64,000 nucleotides of DNA from a virus: IMG/VR virus record IMGVR_UViG_3300036771_000052, positions 33,862-97,861 of that record. One strand, 5' to 3'. Both the position numbers and the translations under genes were made by a program. Of this stretch, positions 30,924 through 39,669 are shown piece by piece. Numbering within the stretch: position 1 is the stretch's first letter; each line of letters starts with the position of its first letter. The notes under the pieces are model-generated. The model saw only the letters and a list, made by a program, of their open reading frames with translations, did not search any database and was not told where the DNA came from.

Positions 30924-31384
30924 GTTACTATGCGAAGATCGGTTCGAAGGAGATCGAAGCCGGTCTGAAGCAGCAGAAGGGTCGGTGCGCCGCAGCGTAT
31001 GCGTTGGCGCGTCAGTACCCGGAGCTCCGTCGCATCCAGGTGGATCAGGAGCAGGTGAGGTTCACCGATGATTATGATCGGGTGCGTCACTGCTATCGGA
31101 CTCCGAAGAATCTTGTCGAGTTCATCGATAAGTGGGATGCGGGGAAGCCGGTGGAGCCGATCCAGATGAATTTCACTCGGCAGAATGAGGTGTGGAAGCG
31201 GCCGAAGAAGGCCAGGTCTGCGCGTGATCTGGTGAAGGTGAAGGAGGTGTCGGCGACGGTTCCGGATAAGCCGCGTCGGGTTCCTCCGTCGAAGAGTATT
31301 TCTATCCGGCCGCTTGTTGGGGAAAAGCAGGACCCGTCACCGATGGCAGTCGAAGCTTCGGGTCCTGCTTTTTCTAACCGCTGA
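30920..31384 (+). CDS. Hypothetical protein, paralog of the 52147 gene
   Basis: 154 residues, GTG start in a GTGA overlap. The first 70 residues share with the 52147 product the pattern GRCAAAYALARQYPELRRIQV, DRVRHCYRTPKN and FIDKWDAG. The C-terminal half is basic and Pro-rich. Function unknown. A terminator hairpin lies inside its last codons. Confidence 0.6.
   Translation: MSYYAKIGSKEIEAGLKQQKGRCAAAYALARQYPELRRIQVDQEQVRFTDDYDRVRHCYRTPKNLVEFIDKWDAGKPVEPIQMNFTRQNEVWKRPKKARSARDLVKVKEVSATVPDKPRRVPPSKSISIRPLVGEKQDPSPMAVEASGPAFSNR
31322..31376 (+). terminator. Rho-independent terminator overlapping gene end
   Basis: AAAAGCAGGACCCG and CGGGTCCTGCTTTT pair across a 22-base loop and are followed by T residues. 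It overlaps the last codons of the gene at 30920 and would end or reduce the first rightward early transcript. Confidence 0.75.
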
Positions 31385-31415
31385 TCACCTGTCAAACCGA
31401 GGAAGGGGATGTGAG

Positions 31416-31643
31416 GTGACCTCCGCCGAGGGTACAGCCACGGATGGTGAAGCGCAACATCATGCGTTGCGTCGTGGTCAGATCGGTTCAGCGGGTCCCG
31501 TCCTTATAGTCCCCGGACGTGGCCGGTCGGTACCCACCGGCCACGTTCCTCACCGTCCTCGCATGGGGTGTGAGTTGGTGCGGGATATGTTGGCCAGGTT
31601 GGCGCCTGATGTGGTGATTGGTCGGCGCCGCGCCTGGCGATGA
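31416..31643 (+). CDS. Hypothetical protein, 75 aa
   Basis: GTG 31416 with GGAAGGGG about 10 bases upstream. Small protein with a basic end (HVPHRPRMGCELVRDMLARLAPDVVIGRRRAWR). The gene carries an 11-bp inverted repeat (ACGTGGCCGGT / ACCGGCCACGT). No family; moderate support. Confidence 0.4.
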   Translation: MTSAEGTATDGEAQHHALRRGQIGSAGPVLIVPGRGRSVPTGHVPHRPRMGCELVRDMLARLAPDVVIGRRRAWR

Positions 31644-31679
31644 TGGTTTGACTCATTTGCTGGCCGTAGGGGTTTTTCG

Positions 31680-32918
31680 GTGTCTTCGGGTAGAACAATT
31701 ATCGATCTTGGCGGGTTCGGCACCAAGGTCAGAGATTACACAGTCGGTGAGGATGAGAAGTGGGATTATGAATTCGACAGGGACGGTCGCGTGAGACTGA
31801 AGCGGAAAAAACCGCCACCTAAACCCCTCCCGGAGGTTGTTCCTTGGAACGGTTGGAACGGTGTGTTCCCCGCCGGAACAGACAATGGGACTACCCGTAT
31901 CACTCTCCCCGCTTTCCCTGTCCCACCAGATATTCCTTTTGATCCTGACTACACGCTCCCCGCAAAGGATGAAATGGCAGCTCGTACCGCAACTCCACGT
32001 CCCCTCGGCTCGGCCATGGAGAAGTTCTTCAAAGGGTTGGAATCGGAAGTTTACACAACGGTCAGTGAAGCGATCGTTGAGCAGGAAAAGAAAGTTCGGG
32101 AGCAGCTTGAAGAGATGCGGGAAGCGGTCAGGACGGGGACCGCGAAACTTGAGGTGAAAGTTGCGGACAAACTCAACGCGGTTGAGGGTGCGCGACACAA
32201 ACAGTTAGATGATCTGATTAAGATCGCGGCGCAACGGCTCCCGGCTTTGATGGTGGGGATCGCGGGGAGCGGCAAGACGCATGCGGCGGCGCAGGTCGCG
32301 GAGGGTTTGGGGCTGAGTTTTTTTGCGATGAGTGTGGGTGCTCAAACTTCGAAGAGTGACATTATCGGGTTCGTCCACGCCGGCGGAAAATATGTTCGAA
32401 CACTGTTCCGGGAAGCATTCGAACACGGCGGTGTTTTCCTGATGGATGAGATCGACGCTGGAAATGCGAATGTGTTGATCCAAGTTAACGCCGCGCTGTC
32501 GAATGATTATTGCGCCTTCCCGGACAAGATGATAAAACGACACGACGACTTTGTGTTCCTCGGTTCGGCGAACACTTTCGGCCAGGGCGCTAATCGGCAG
32601 TATGTTGGCCGTAATCAGTTGGATGCGGCGACGTTGGATCGGTTCACTGTTGTTCCGTGGCTGGTGGATGCGCAGTTGGAGAAGTTGTTCGCCGGCAGCA
32701 GTGAGAATGGTAAGCGTTGGCATTCGGCGGTGACGAAAATCCGTGCGGAGGTGGAGAAGGAAGGTTTGCGGGTTTTGGTGACGCCGCGGGCGACGATGCG
32801 GGGTGCGGTGTTGATGGAGGCGGGGATGACGTTTGAGCAGGCCGCCGATTTGGCTTTGTTTAATTTGTTCCCGGCGGATAAGCGTGACTGGGCTAAAACA
32901 ATCGCAAAGGTTGCGTGA
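31680..32918 (+). CDS. MoxR/CobS-type AAA+ ATPase
   Basis: 412 residues, GTG start. The first 190 residues are basic/Pro-rich and coiled coil (MEKFFKGLESEVYTTVSEAI, KVREQLEEMREAV). The AAA core has Walker A GIAGSGKTHAAAQ (about 200), Walker B VFLMDEIDA, sensor FLGSANT and an arginine region (LDAATLDRFTVVPWLVD). MoxR-type ATPases act with VWA-domain proteins to load metals or remodel complexes; such a VWA protein is encoded at 42935. Overlaps the next micropeptide ORF. Confidence 0.8.
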   Translation: MSSGRTIIDLGGFGTKVRDYTVGEDEKWDYEFDRDGRVRLKRKKPPPKPLPEVVPWNGWNGVFPAGTDNGTTRITLPAFPVPPDIPFDPDYTLPAKDEMAARTATPRPLGSAMEKFFKGLESEVYTTVSEAIVEQEKKVREQLEEMREAVRTGTAKLEVKVADKLNAVEGARHKQLDDLIKIAAQRLPALMVGIAGSGKTHAAAQVAEGLGLSFFAMSVGAQTSKSDIIGFVHAGGKYVRTLFREAFEHGGVFLMDEIDAGNANVLIQVNAALSNDYCAFPDKMIKRHDDFVFLGSANTFGQGANRQYVGRNQLDAATLDRFTVVPWLVDAQLEKLFAGSSENGKRWHSAVTKIRAEVEKEGLRVLVTPRATMRGAVLMEAGMTFEQAADLALFNLFPADKRDWAKTIAKVA

Positions 32919-32995
32919 TGACGTGGCCGCAAGTGGTGGACGATGCGGTGATCGGGTTCATTGTGTTGGGTATGGCGTTCATTCTGTTGCGTTGA
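32918..32995 (+). CDS. Possible 25-aa membrane micropeptide
   Basis: ATG in a TGATG overlap with the ATPase stop. After MTWPQVVDDA comes one hydrophobic helix of 15 residues (VIGFIVLGMAFILLR). Tight coupling and composition suggest it may be translated, but it is very short. Confidence 0.4.
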   Translation: MTWPQVVDDAVIGFIVLGMAFILLR

Positions 32996-32996
32996 C

Positions 32997-33950
32997 ATGC
33001 TGACTCTAGTGAAATCGGACGCTTTGTTGAGCGCGGACGTGAAGCGGGATGGTGTGTTTGTGGCGCGGCGGAACACGAATAGCGCTTCACCGTTGAGGTA
33101 TTTGAAGTCGATGGAGTTGGTGGGGTGGTTTGATTCCACTACACGGTTCATGAATTTTTTGCAGTCGGATATGTCGACGCCGAGGTTTGAGAAAGCGTCC
33201 AGCAAAATCAAGGGAGCGGATGACGATTTCAACGCGTTCACTTCTTTCGAGGAAGCTCTGGACATCTTCGTCAATAACCCTTCGAAGGTTCGGGGGTATG
33301 ACGAGAGCGATGTAGTCATTCTCGATGGCGATAACGCCGGGAACTCCGCGGTGTATGACGTGACTGGTGATTTTCTAGATGTGGGGAGGTATTTGGAGGG
33401 GGAGCCGGAATGTTTCGGGATCATGACGGATGGTAATCCTCGGTCCTGGCGAGTGAATTTGTTCGTCAACATCGGTTGGTGGTGCGCTATTGACCACAAA
33501 ACGATTGTTGCCAGATCGCGGCAGATTCAACGGCTCATCGATTGGTTGGAATCTCAACACATCAGAACGTCAGTGTTGGCGGTGTCATCTAATGACTGTG
33601 GCCATATTGAGATCATGGTGAAGGACCATGATCAGGTATTGGATATGAATGATGTGGCGATCGTGTCGCATCCGGAATTTTTGAGACGGATGTGTTTCCG
33701 CTTCAAAGAGTATTCCCCCACTGTCTCGTATGGCTATGGGAATGCGCATGTGTTTGCGGACACGCTATGCGCGCAGACGTCGGGGTTGGTTCCGGACATG
33801 TACAACGAGGTGAATGTTTTCATCGACAGCCGCTCCACGGGTACGAAGATCGCTAAAGAGTTTTTTGCGACGGAGAAGTGGTTGACGAAAGTTTTAGGGG
33901 ACGCCACCTTGGAACCGGAGGACAGGTGTCGCGCGATTTGCCGATCATAA
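32997..33950 (+). CDS. Hypothetical protein, likely partner of the MoxR-like ATPase
   Basis: 317 residues from ATG 32997; the frame extends left into the ATPase gene region without a better start. Alpha/beta protein with FTSFEEALDIFVNNPSKVRGYDESDVVILDGDNAGNSAVYDVTGDFLDVGRYLEGEPECFG and WRVNLFVNIGWWCAIDHKTIVARS. It follows the ATPase immediately; similar proteins accompany MoxR-type ATPases in other phages (I recall a DUF7192-type family). Role unknown. Confidence 0.6.
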   Translation: MLTLVKSDALLSADVKRDGVFVARRNTNSASPLRYLKSMELVGWFDSTTRFMNFLQSDMSTPRFEKASSKIKGADDDFNAFTSFEEALDIFVNNPSKVRGYDESDVVILDGDNAGNSAVYDVTGDFLDVGRYLEGEPECFGIMTDGNPRSWRVNLFVNIGWWCAIDHKTIVARSRQIQRLIDWLESQHIRTSVLAVSSNDCGHIEIMVKDHDQVLDMNDVAIVSHPEFLRRMCFRFKEYSPTVSYGYGNAHVFADTLCAQTSGLVPDMYNEVNVFIDSRSTGTKIAKEFFATEKWLTKVLGDATLEPEDRCRAICRS

Positions 33951-33964
33951 CTAAGGAGGACGAC

Positions 33965-34174
33965 GTGACTTTCGTTCGTGGCGCATTAGCAACTGTGGTG
34001 ATGGTGTTGGCGGTTGGGTGTACACCGGACTATTACGATAGTCCACCGGTGGTGCAACATCATGTGGTTGTGATTCACCACCCGCCAACGACCATTCATC
34101 CGCCGTTGGTTAAGTCCCCACTGGTTAAGGCGCCGCTGCGTCAACGGATTGTTCAACGTCTACGCAGACACTGA
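33965..34174 (+). CDS. Small lipoprotein
   Basis: 69 residues from GTG 33965 with TAAGGAGGA just upstream, one of the best ribosome sites in the window. Signal peptide with lipobox (VLAVGC), then a Pro/His/Val-rich surface part (VVQHHVVVIHHPPTTIHPP) and a basic end. Held on the outer side of the membrane. Confidence 0.7.
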   Translation: MTFVRGALATVVMVLAVGCTPDYYDSPPVVQHHVVVIHHPPTTIHPPLVKSPLVKAPLRQRIVQRLRRH

Positions 34175-34194
34175 TTCTCGGGAAAGGAGAAACA

Positions 34195-34836
34195 ATGTTC
34201 TACATCATCGAACCGGAGCGCCTAGAAACCATCGAGTTATCGTGGGGACCCCACGCTTCCCGTGAGTCGGGGATGTGTATGTTGGAGGCCGCCGCATACC
34301 TCGCCGGGGAGGAACACTCAGCTCACCCACAATGTGTGTCGGAAATTCTTGGGAGGGTGGGACGTTTCATCAACGACCACATCCAAGACAAACAACGCAA
34401 CAAACTCAAGACACTGATCCCTCGGATGTTGGGTACCCGGTGGGATGGTCTCGACTACATTCGATTCCGGATGGTGCGGTTCCGTTGCGCAGAGAAAACT
34501 CTCGGTGACCTCCTCCCCCACCTCGCCGGGTCGGAAGGGTTCATGGCGCGTTTGGATGAGGTTGTGGTGTCGAAGGAAGCTGAAGCGTTGGATCAGCTTC
34601 TGGCGGACATCAAGGCGCATTATTTGCCGAAGAACTGGCGGTTCCTCGACCGGGTACACCACTTTTGGCGCATCAGGTTGGAGAACTCTCTGGTGGGTTT
34701 GGGGGAGAACATTATTTCGTTCACGGCGCAGTTCTCCGAGGCCGACCTTCCAGAGGCGCTACCGATCACATCGCATGAGGACTCGGACAAAGAGGTCGTC
34801 GAATTCCTCACCGACCTGATCACAGCAGCTCACTGA
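34195..34836 (+). CDS. Hypothetical protein, 213 aa
   Basis: ATG with AAAGGAGA seven bases upstream. Alpha-helical protein (MCMLEAAAYLAGEEHSAHP, LGRVGRFINDHIQDKQRNKLKTLIPRML, VSKEAEALDQLLADIKAHYLP). The start, with ESGMCMLEAAAYLAG, is a pattern seen in many actinophage early proteins of unknown function. Between two AAA ATPase genes. Confidence 0.6.
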   Translation: MFYIIEPERLETIELSWGPHASRESGMCMLEAAAYLAGEEHSAHPQCVSEILGRVGRFINDHIQDKQRNKLKTLIPRMLGTRWDGLDYIRFRMVRFRCAEKTLGDLLPHLAGSEGFMARLDEVVVSKEAEALDQLLADIKAHYLPKNWRFLDRVHHFWRIRLENSLVGLGENIISFTAQFSEADLPEALPITSHEDSDKEVVEFLTDLITAAH

Positions 34837-34859
34837 CAAAACTGGGAAAGAAGGACGCT

Positions 34860-36305
34860 ATGCCTAGAAAGATCGTGATCGACCCTGACGCTATCACCGG
34901 GGATGAGATCGAGTACCGCAAGGACGATCTATTTAAGGTCACCATCCCGCGGAACATGCCGTATTCGAAGCTGATCGACATCTTGCAGGCGAAGAAGCTG
35001 GAACAAGACACTGTTGCGGATTTCCGCCGAGAGTTCAATTACCGTCCCCACGACGGCGCCGCCGCCACAGCTGTGGTACTCAAGGCCAGGTATGGGTTGG
35101 TGATGGGTAAATCCATCCCGCAAATGTTCGGACCCGACCAGCCACCCGTAGTCCTGGACATTCCGATTGGTCCTGGCGGGAAGACGATGCAAGCTCCGTG
35201 GGGGAGGATTCAAATCCCCGCGATCGCCGGGGGGGACGTGTACTTGGATGATTCTCACCATCGGGATTTTGGGAGAATTTTCCAGATCGTTGTCCGTGCG
35301 AAGAAAATGTTTTACAAGGAGATCGAATCGTTCTTCGCGGATGTTGCGGAGCAGCTGAAGAACGCGTCCATCTATCGGGGGAAGGCGGTGTGCGGCGCCG
35401 ATGAGCTCACCTTCATCGAAGACTTGGACAAGTTCGATCCGAACCATATTGTTTTCTCCGCGGGGGTGCAGGACAAGTTGGACGGGGCGCTGCTTTCCCC
35501 GCTGCGGTGGCCACAAGCATATAGGCGTGAGGGAATCAATCTGAAGCGCGCTGTGTTGCTTCACGGTCCGTATGGGACTGGGAAGACTTCGGTGGGGATG
35601 ATCACCGCGAAGGTGGCCGTGGAAAACGGGTGGACCTTTGTGATGGCTCGACCCGGCCGCGACCGTGTACAAGACGTTTTGACCACCGCGAGACTGTACG
35701 CGCCGGCTGTGGTGTGGGTTGAAGATATCGATACCGATACTGGGTCCTCCAACCCGAAGTCCATCAGCGAGATGTTGGATGCGTTCGACGGGATCAATTC
35801 CAAGCATGGCGAGATCATGGTCGCCATGTCGACTAACCACATTCAAAGGGTCCCCCCGGGGATGTTGCGTCCTGGCCGTCTTGACTATGTGATCGAGATC
35901 GCTGAACTTGACAGAGCCGCCACCGAGAAACTGTTGTGGGTTGTGGTGGCTCCCGGGAAGCTGGCTCCCGATGTCGACTTCGACGCGGTGTATGCCGAGA
36001 TGAACGGGTTCTTGCCGGCGTTTGTGAAGGCCACCGCCGACCGTGCACGTTCCTACGCTATCAACCGTACCCACGGCAACACCGACTATGTGTTGACCAC
36101 GGATGATTTGGTGAATGCGGCGAGGAGTCTCCACGACCAGCTCGCGCTCCATCAAGGCGCTTCCGATCCCGCTCCTCTGCCGACCGCGGACAAGGTCCTT
36201 AAGTCGTTGGTGGGTAGCGGTGTGGATGGGATGCAGTTGAAGCAGAAAAATAACGGCACGTTCGAATTGAAGCTTCCGGCGGCTCCCGTCCGCAACGGGA
36301 ACTGA
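34860..36305 (+). CDS. AAA+ ATPase (Cdc48/FtsH-like module)
   Basis: 481 residues. N-terminal domain (1-215) with helices and a beta region; the AAA module spans about 220-400: Walker A GPYGTGKTSVGMI, GWTFVMARPGRDRVQDVL, Walker B AVVWVEDIDTD, sensor EIMVAMSTNH, then arginine fingers in PGMLRPGRLDYVIEIAELDR. It probably unfolds or remodels a protein complex. With the MoxR-like ATPase it forms a two-ATPase cluster. Confidence 0.8.
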   Translation: MPRKIVIDPDAITGDEIEYRKDDLFKVTIPRNMPYSKLIDILQAKKLEQDTVADFRREFNYRPHDGAAATAVVLKARYGLVMGKSIPQMFGPDQPPVVLDIPIGPGGKTMQAPWGRIQIPAIAGGDVYLDDSHHRDFGRIFQIVVRAKKMFYKEIESFFADVAEQLKNASIYRGKAVCGADELTFIEDLDKFDPNHIVFSAGVQDKLDGALLSPLRWPQAYRREGINLKRAVLLHGPYGTGKTSVGMITAKVAVENGWTFVMARPGRDRVQDVLTTARLYAPAVVWVEDIDTDTGSSNPKSISEMLDAFDGINSKHGEIMVAMSTNHIQRVPPGMLRPGRLDYVIEIAELDRAATEKLLWVVVAPGKLAPDVDFDAVYAEMNGFLPAFVKATADRARSYAINRTHGNTDYVLTTDDLVNAARSLHDQLALHQGASDPAPLPTADKVLKSLVGSGVDGMQLKQKNNGTFELKLPAAPVRNGN

Positions 36306-36316
36306 CGGAGGGAATG

Positions 36317-36346
36317 GGGGGGACCCCAATGGAGTGGGGTCCCCCC
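36317..36346 (+). terminator. 12-bp GC-rich hairpin
   Basis: GGGGGGACCCCA pairs perfectly with TGGGGTCCCCCC around a 6-base loop, just after the ATPase stop. The following TTCGGT is not a T-run, so it may attenuate rather than fully stop transcription. Confidence 0.6.
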
Positions 36347-36374
36347 TTCGGTAACACAACAAAGGAGAAAAGAA

Positions 36375-36599
36375 GTGCCTGTCCTGAATGTGTTGGACCG
36401 TACCGGGGACACCCGGATCGAGTGGACCCCGGGGAACGAGGCGGAGGTGGAGGTCGCTCGGATCGCGTTTGACGCGGCGAAGGCGAAGGGTTTCCTCACC
36501 TACCGGTGTGACGCCGATGGGAATAAGGGTGAGGTTATCCACGAGTTCGATCCGGCGGTGGCGCAGATCATCGCGGCGCCGCCGACTGTCGGCGGCTGA
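36375..36599 (+). CDS. Small protein near AAA ATPase
   Basis: 74 residues, GTG start preceded by AAAGGAGAAAAG. Phrases RIEWTPGNEAEVEVARIAFDAAKAKGFLTYRCDADGNKGEVIHEFDP are typical of a small conserved actinophage protein that sits beside AAA ATPases; its role is not known. Confidence 0.6.
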   Translation: MPVLNVLDRTGDTRIEWTPGNEAEVEVARIAFDAAKAKGFLTYRCDADGNKGEVIHEFDPAVAQIIAAPPTVGG

Positions 36600-36605
36600 G
36601 TAAAA

Positions 36606-37253
36606 ATGCCTGAGGCGGTGGCCACGAATACGTACTCCTTCACGGTGGGATATAACAGCTCGAACACTGTCACGGGACCCTACTATTCGGCCACCGCCTC
36701 AAGCACCAACTTCACCATGACCGTGGAACATAATCTCGCTGCGCAAGAGGCGATCAACCAAATACGCGAGATGTTCGATGAGAGGAATTATCGGCGGCGG
36801 GAACTCACCCCGGAGGAAGAAGCGGAGCAACGGCGCCGGGCAGAGGAACGTGAACGCGAATACGAAGAATACCACCGTCAACGCCAACAAGCTCACGACC
36901 GCTCCCGCGAACTACTGATCTCCGTCCTCGACTCTACACAGCGGGAAACCTATGAGGAGCTTGAATGGTTCGAGGTCACCGGGTCGGCGGGGAACCGATA
37001 CAGAATCCACCGGGGAAACTCCGGGAATATTCACTGGTTGTCTGATGGTGATGTGCGGGGTCGGCTGTGTGCGCATCCGGATTTCAGTCATGGCTATCTG
37101 CCTGATCCGGATGTTGCGTTGGCGCAGATGCTTGCTTTGCAAACTGATGAACCTGGTTTTATCCGATTGGCGAATGTCCATCGGGGGGAACGTCCCACGT
37201 TTGGAGATGAAGATGTCAACGTACCGGCGGACCGTGCAAACTACGCGGCTTGA
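36606..37253 (+). CDS. Hypothetical protein, 215 aa
   Basis: The N-terminus is Thr/Ser-rich, residues 45-110 are a charged coiled coil (EEEAEQRRRAEERER), and the C-terminal 100 residues form a conserved-looking domain (WFEVTGSAGNRYRIHRGNSGNIHWL, GRLCAHP, PDPDVALAQMLALQTDEPGFIRLANV). This end domain occurs in bacterial and phage proteins of unknown function. Confidence 0.6.
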   Translation: MPEAVATNTYSFTVGYNSSNTVTGPYYSATASSTNFTMTVEHNLAAQEAINQIREMFDERNYRRRELTPEEEAEQRRRAEEREREYEEYHRQRQQAHDRSRELLISVLDSTQRETYEELEWFEVTGSAGNRYRIHRGNSGNIHWLSDGDVRGRLCAHPDFSHGYLPDPDVALAQMLALQTDEPGFIRLANVHRGERPTFGDEDVNVPADRANYAA

Positions 37254-37461
37254 TTACCACATTCCGGCGTCGGACAGGTGGGGAGCGTCGTGGTCGGAAG
37301 TGGATAAAGCTGTCCGTGCGGCGTATCAGGAGGTGTTACGCGGTGGTAGACAGCCGGTGGATGTGGCGGATGATGCTATTCGTTTGTGGCCGGCGGATGG
37401 GGAGATCATTGTGTCGGTCGAGTTGGAACGCGAGATTGTGGCCACCGAGGGAGCGTCGTGA
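37213..37461 (+). CDS. Hypothetical protein, 82 aa
   Basis: ATG 37213 with GGAG six bases upstream; ATG 37207 is also possible. Overlaps the end of the preceding gene. Contains TRLDYHIPASDRWGASWSEVDKAVRAAYQEVL and VADDAIRLWPADGEIIVSVEL, a small alpha/beta protein without a recognised family. Confidence 0.5.
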   Translation: MSTYRRTVQTTRLDYHIPASDRWGASWSEVDKAVRAAYQEVLRGGRQPVDVADDAIRLWPADGEIIVSVELEREIVATEGAS

Positions 37462-37724
37462 CCGACATTCAGTGGGTGGGTAAGCCGCTGCTTATTCAGA
37501 TGGTGAAACCCGAACGGGATAAAGACGATGCGGAGGTGTTCCTCCTCGCCTTCCTCATCGAGGTGTTTGCGCGTCCAGCGATTTTTATGTTCGGTTTGAG
37601 TTATGCGCATGGTTTGTTCCCGATGGTGCCGGCTGCTGGGTATTGGCAGTGTTTCTGGATCGGCGCCGCGATCGCATGGTTTATGGCGATGGTGAAGCCA
37701 CGTAAGACGTGGTATGAGAACTAA
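37458..37724 (+). CDS. Two-helix membrane protein, 88 aa
   Basis: GTG 37458 in a GTGA overlap. Hydrophobic segments at about 29-46 (VFLLAFLIEVFARPAIFMFG) and 54-75 (FPMVPAAGYWQCFWIG), with a basic end. Probably a small inner-membrane protein. Confidence 0.55.
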   Translation: MTDIQWVGKPLLIQMVKPERDKDDAEVFLLAFLIEVFARPAIFMFGLSYAHGLFPMVPAAGYWQCFWIGAAIAWFMAMVKPRKTWYEN

Positions 37725-38034
37725 CATGTACGTGTATCTCACCAGCGATTTCACTAACCCGGTCACGAAGGAAGCTCTCGGGTCGGGGATGACTCTCGAT
37801 AAATGCGGCGACAAGATCATCGGCGTGGAGTTTTTAAGTTTCCTCCGCGTCCAGGTCGGCGGGAGGGACATTATCGAGGAGCGGGACAAGCTTTATGAGG
37901 CGTTGCAGCGTATCGCTTCCGAGCGTTGTTTCATCGAGGACATCATGGGGAGTCCTTGCAGGGAACGTGGTCCTAGTTACAGGTTATGCGGTGCGTGTAT
38001 CGCCAATGAGACTTTACAGAAGCTAAGAGGCTGA
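37714..38034 (+). CDS. Hypothetical protein, 106 aa
   Basis: ATG 37714 or 37726; neither has a clear ribosome site. Contains TLDKCGDKIIGVEFLSFLRVQVGGRDIIEERDKLYEALQRI and a Cys-rich end (GSPCRERGPSYRLCGACIANE) that may bind zinc. Confidence 0.5.
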   Translation: MRTNMYVYLTSDFTNPVTKEALGSGMTLDKCGDKIIGVEFLSFLRVQVGGRDIIEERDKLYEALQRIASERCFIEDIMGSPCRERGPSYRLCGACIANETLQKLRG

Positions 38035-38037
38035 CTC

Positions 38038-38289
38038 ATGTGTGGAATGTGTGAGAACCCGGCGGGACATATCGCCGCGGTGGACCAAACCAGGACGGAG
38101 CTCGGGGAGAACCTCGATAAAACCCTCACCTCGATCGGGAACGCGTTGAAAGACGGAGTCGATCCGTCGTTGGTGTGGATGAAAGTTGCGACCGATTTGG
38201 TGACGGTGTTTGAGATTCCCGACGACCGCCTCGAACTCGGCTACATGTTCGCGGAATGTTTGGTGCGGGACGCCGCGAGAAATGGCTGA
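38038..38289 (+). CDS. Hypothetical protein, 83 aa
   Basis: Begins MCGMCENPAGH, a short Cys motif, then a helical body (RTELGENLDKTLTSIGNALKDGVDPSLVWMKVATDLVTVF). Three bases after the preceding stop. Function unknown. Confidence 0.5.
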   Translation: MCGMCENPAGHIAAVDQTRTELGENLDKTLTSIGNALKDGVDPSLVWMKVATDLVTVFEIPDDRLELGYMFAECLVRDAARNG

Positions 38290-38464
38290 ACCGGTTTTAG
38301 GTCCGTCGAAAGATGGGATTTATCCGCGGTGTGTGTTCTGTCGCGGAGAAAACTATGGACCAGCGGTGATTGCGTACAGCCGTAGAGAGATTCCGTGTGT
38401 CGCTGTGGCTGGCTGCGGCGAGTACCTCCCGGAGTCCTACGTGTCGCTCCCGAAGGATGGGTAA
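38282..38464 (+). CDS. Small zinc-finger-like protein, 60 aa
   Basis: ATG 38282 overlaps the preceding stop and the TAA overlaps the ligase start (TAATG). Cys residues in PRCVFCRGENYGP, EIPCVA and GCGEYLP suggest one zinc site. Coupled to the RNA ligase, so it may be cotranslated with it. Confidence 0.5.
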   Translation: MAEPVLGPSKDGIYPRCVFCRGENYGPAVIAYSRREIPCVAVAGCGEYLPESYVSLPKDG

Positions 38465-39669
38465 TGAACCTCGACGACCTGATCGACCCACTGGATTTGA
38501 AACTTGCGGTGGAGGTGAAAGATGTATCGACGCAACGTCACCCGACGTTGCCGTTGACTATCTATAATTACACTACGCAGTGTCAGTTCCGCCGCAATTG
38601 GACCCCGACGACACGCTTGGCGCGGGGTTTGATTGTCCGCGATGATGGTGTTGTGGTGGCGCGGAGTTTCCCGAAGTTCTTCACTTATGGTGATCCGTTG
38701 GCGCCGGCTATCGGACCGGATGATTTGGTTGGTGTCACCGATAAGGTCGATGGTTCGTTGGGGATTGTGTATCCGACTCCGGCGGGTCCGGCTGTGGCTA
38801 CGAAGGCATCCTTCCAGTCGGAGCAGGCGATACATGCCACCAAGATTTGGTGGGAGCGTTATAAGGATGTGTTGATTCCGGTGGGGGTTACTCCGCTGGT
38901 TGAGATTGTGTATCCGTCGAACCGGGTTGTGGTTGATTATCACGGCATGGATGATCTTGTCCTCCTGGGTGGGATGGATATTGATACGGGATGGTTTGTT
39001 CGTGCGGATCGGATGGCGGCGTGGATGTCGTGGCCGGGTCCGGTCGCCGAACAATTCGGTTACACGACGTTCGCTGAGGTTGTCGCCGCTCCCCCGCGCG
39101 AGGGGAAAGAAGGTCTCGTCGTCCAGCTAGTGGACGGGGAGCGGGTGAAAATCAAACAGGACGACTATCTCGCTCTCCACCGGATTTTAACAGAGGTGAC
39201 GACAAGGAGAATCTGGGAGTTCCTCGCGGTGGAAGCCTGTTGGGATCAGGCTAAACCAAAAGAGGGGAAGACTCCCGCGGACTATTTGGAGTCGAAACTT
39301 CACTTGGATCGTAAGCGGATCGAGCAGTGTCACGCAACGGAGAACTGGAAGGAAGCGTTCCTCCAAAACGTCCCTGCGGCGTTCGAGGCGTGGCTGAACA
39401 AAACCGTTGAAGACCTCACCGCGAAGGCGAAAGCAGCGTACAAACGTGTCGCCAGGGACTACGGGTCCGCGGTCATGGCTTCTGGTCTGGACTTTGAAGA
39501 GGTGAAGAAACCGGAAAACCGCCACCAGTTCGTCAAGGCTGCGCAGGAGGTTGCGGTGGAGAACTGGCGCCTCACGGTGACGATGTTAGACGGGAACGAG
39601 TTTATGACGTGGGCGTGGCTTCAGTGTTACCCGGAGCATGAGAAGCCGTTCACGGTGGAGGAGCCATGA
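38464..39669 (+). CDS. T4 Rnl1-like RNA ligase
   Basis: 401 residues from ATG 38464 (TAATG overlap). The nucleotidyltransferase signature is clear: motif I DKVDGSLG with the AMP-accepting Lys94, an upstream FFTYGDP, motif IIIa-like VVDYHGMDDLVLLGG, motif IV EGLVVQL, motif V VKIKQDDYL. The C-terminal 130 residues are helical and match the tRNA-binding end of Rnl1-type ligases. In T4 this enzyme seals tRNA broken in the anticodon loop, after end healing by Pnkp, encoded here by the next gene. Confidence 0.85.
   Translation: MNLDDLIDPLDLKLAVEVKDVSTQRHPTLPLTIYNYTTQCQFRRNWTPTTRLARGLIVRDDGVVVARSFPKFFTYGDPLAPAIGPDDLVGVTDKVDGSLGIVYPTPAGPAVATKASFQSEQAIHATKIWWERYKDVLIPVGVTPLVEIVYPSNRVVVDYHGMDDLVLLGGMDIDTGWFVRADRMAAWMSWPGPVAEQFGYTTFAEVVAAPPREGKEGLVVQLVDGERVKIKQDDYLALHRILTEVTTRRIWEFLAVEACWDQAKPKEGKTPADYLESKLHLDRKRIEQCHATENWKEAFLQNVPAAFEAWLNKTVEDLTAKAKAAYKRVARDYGSAVMASGLDFEEVKKPENRHQFVKAAQEVAVENWRLTVTMLDGNEFMTWAWLQCYPEHEKPFTVEEP

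Noticed and set aside
34929-36542. Minus-strand 537-codon frame
   Set aside because: It covers the AAA ATPase gene in the opposite strand; Walker motifs and overlaps with neighbours support only the plus strand.
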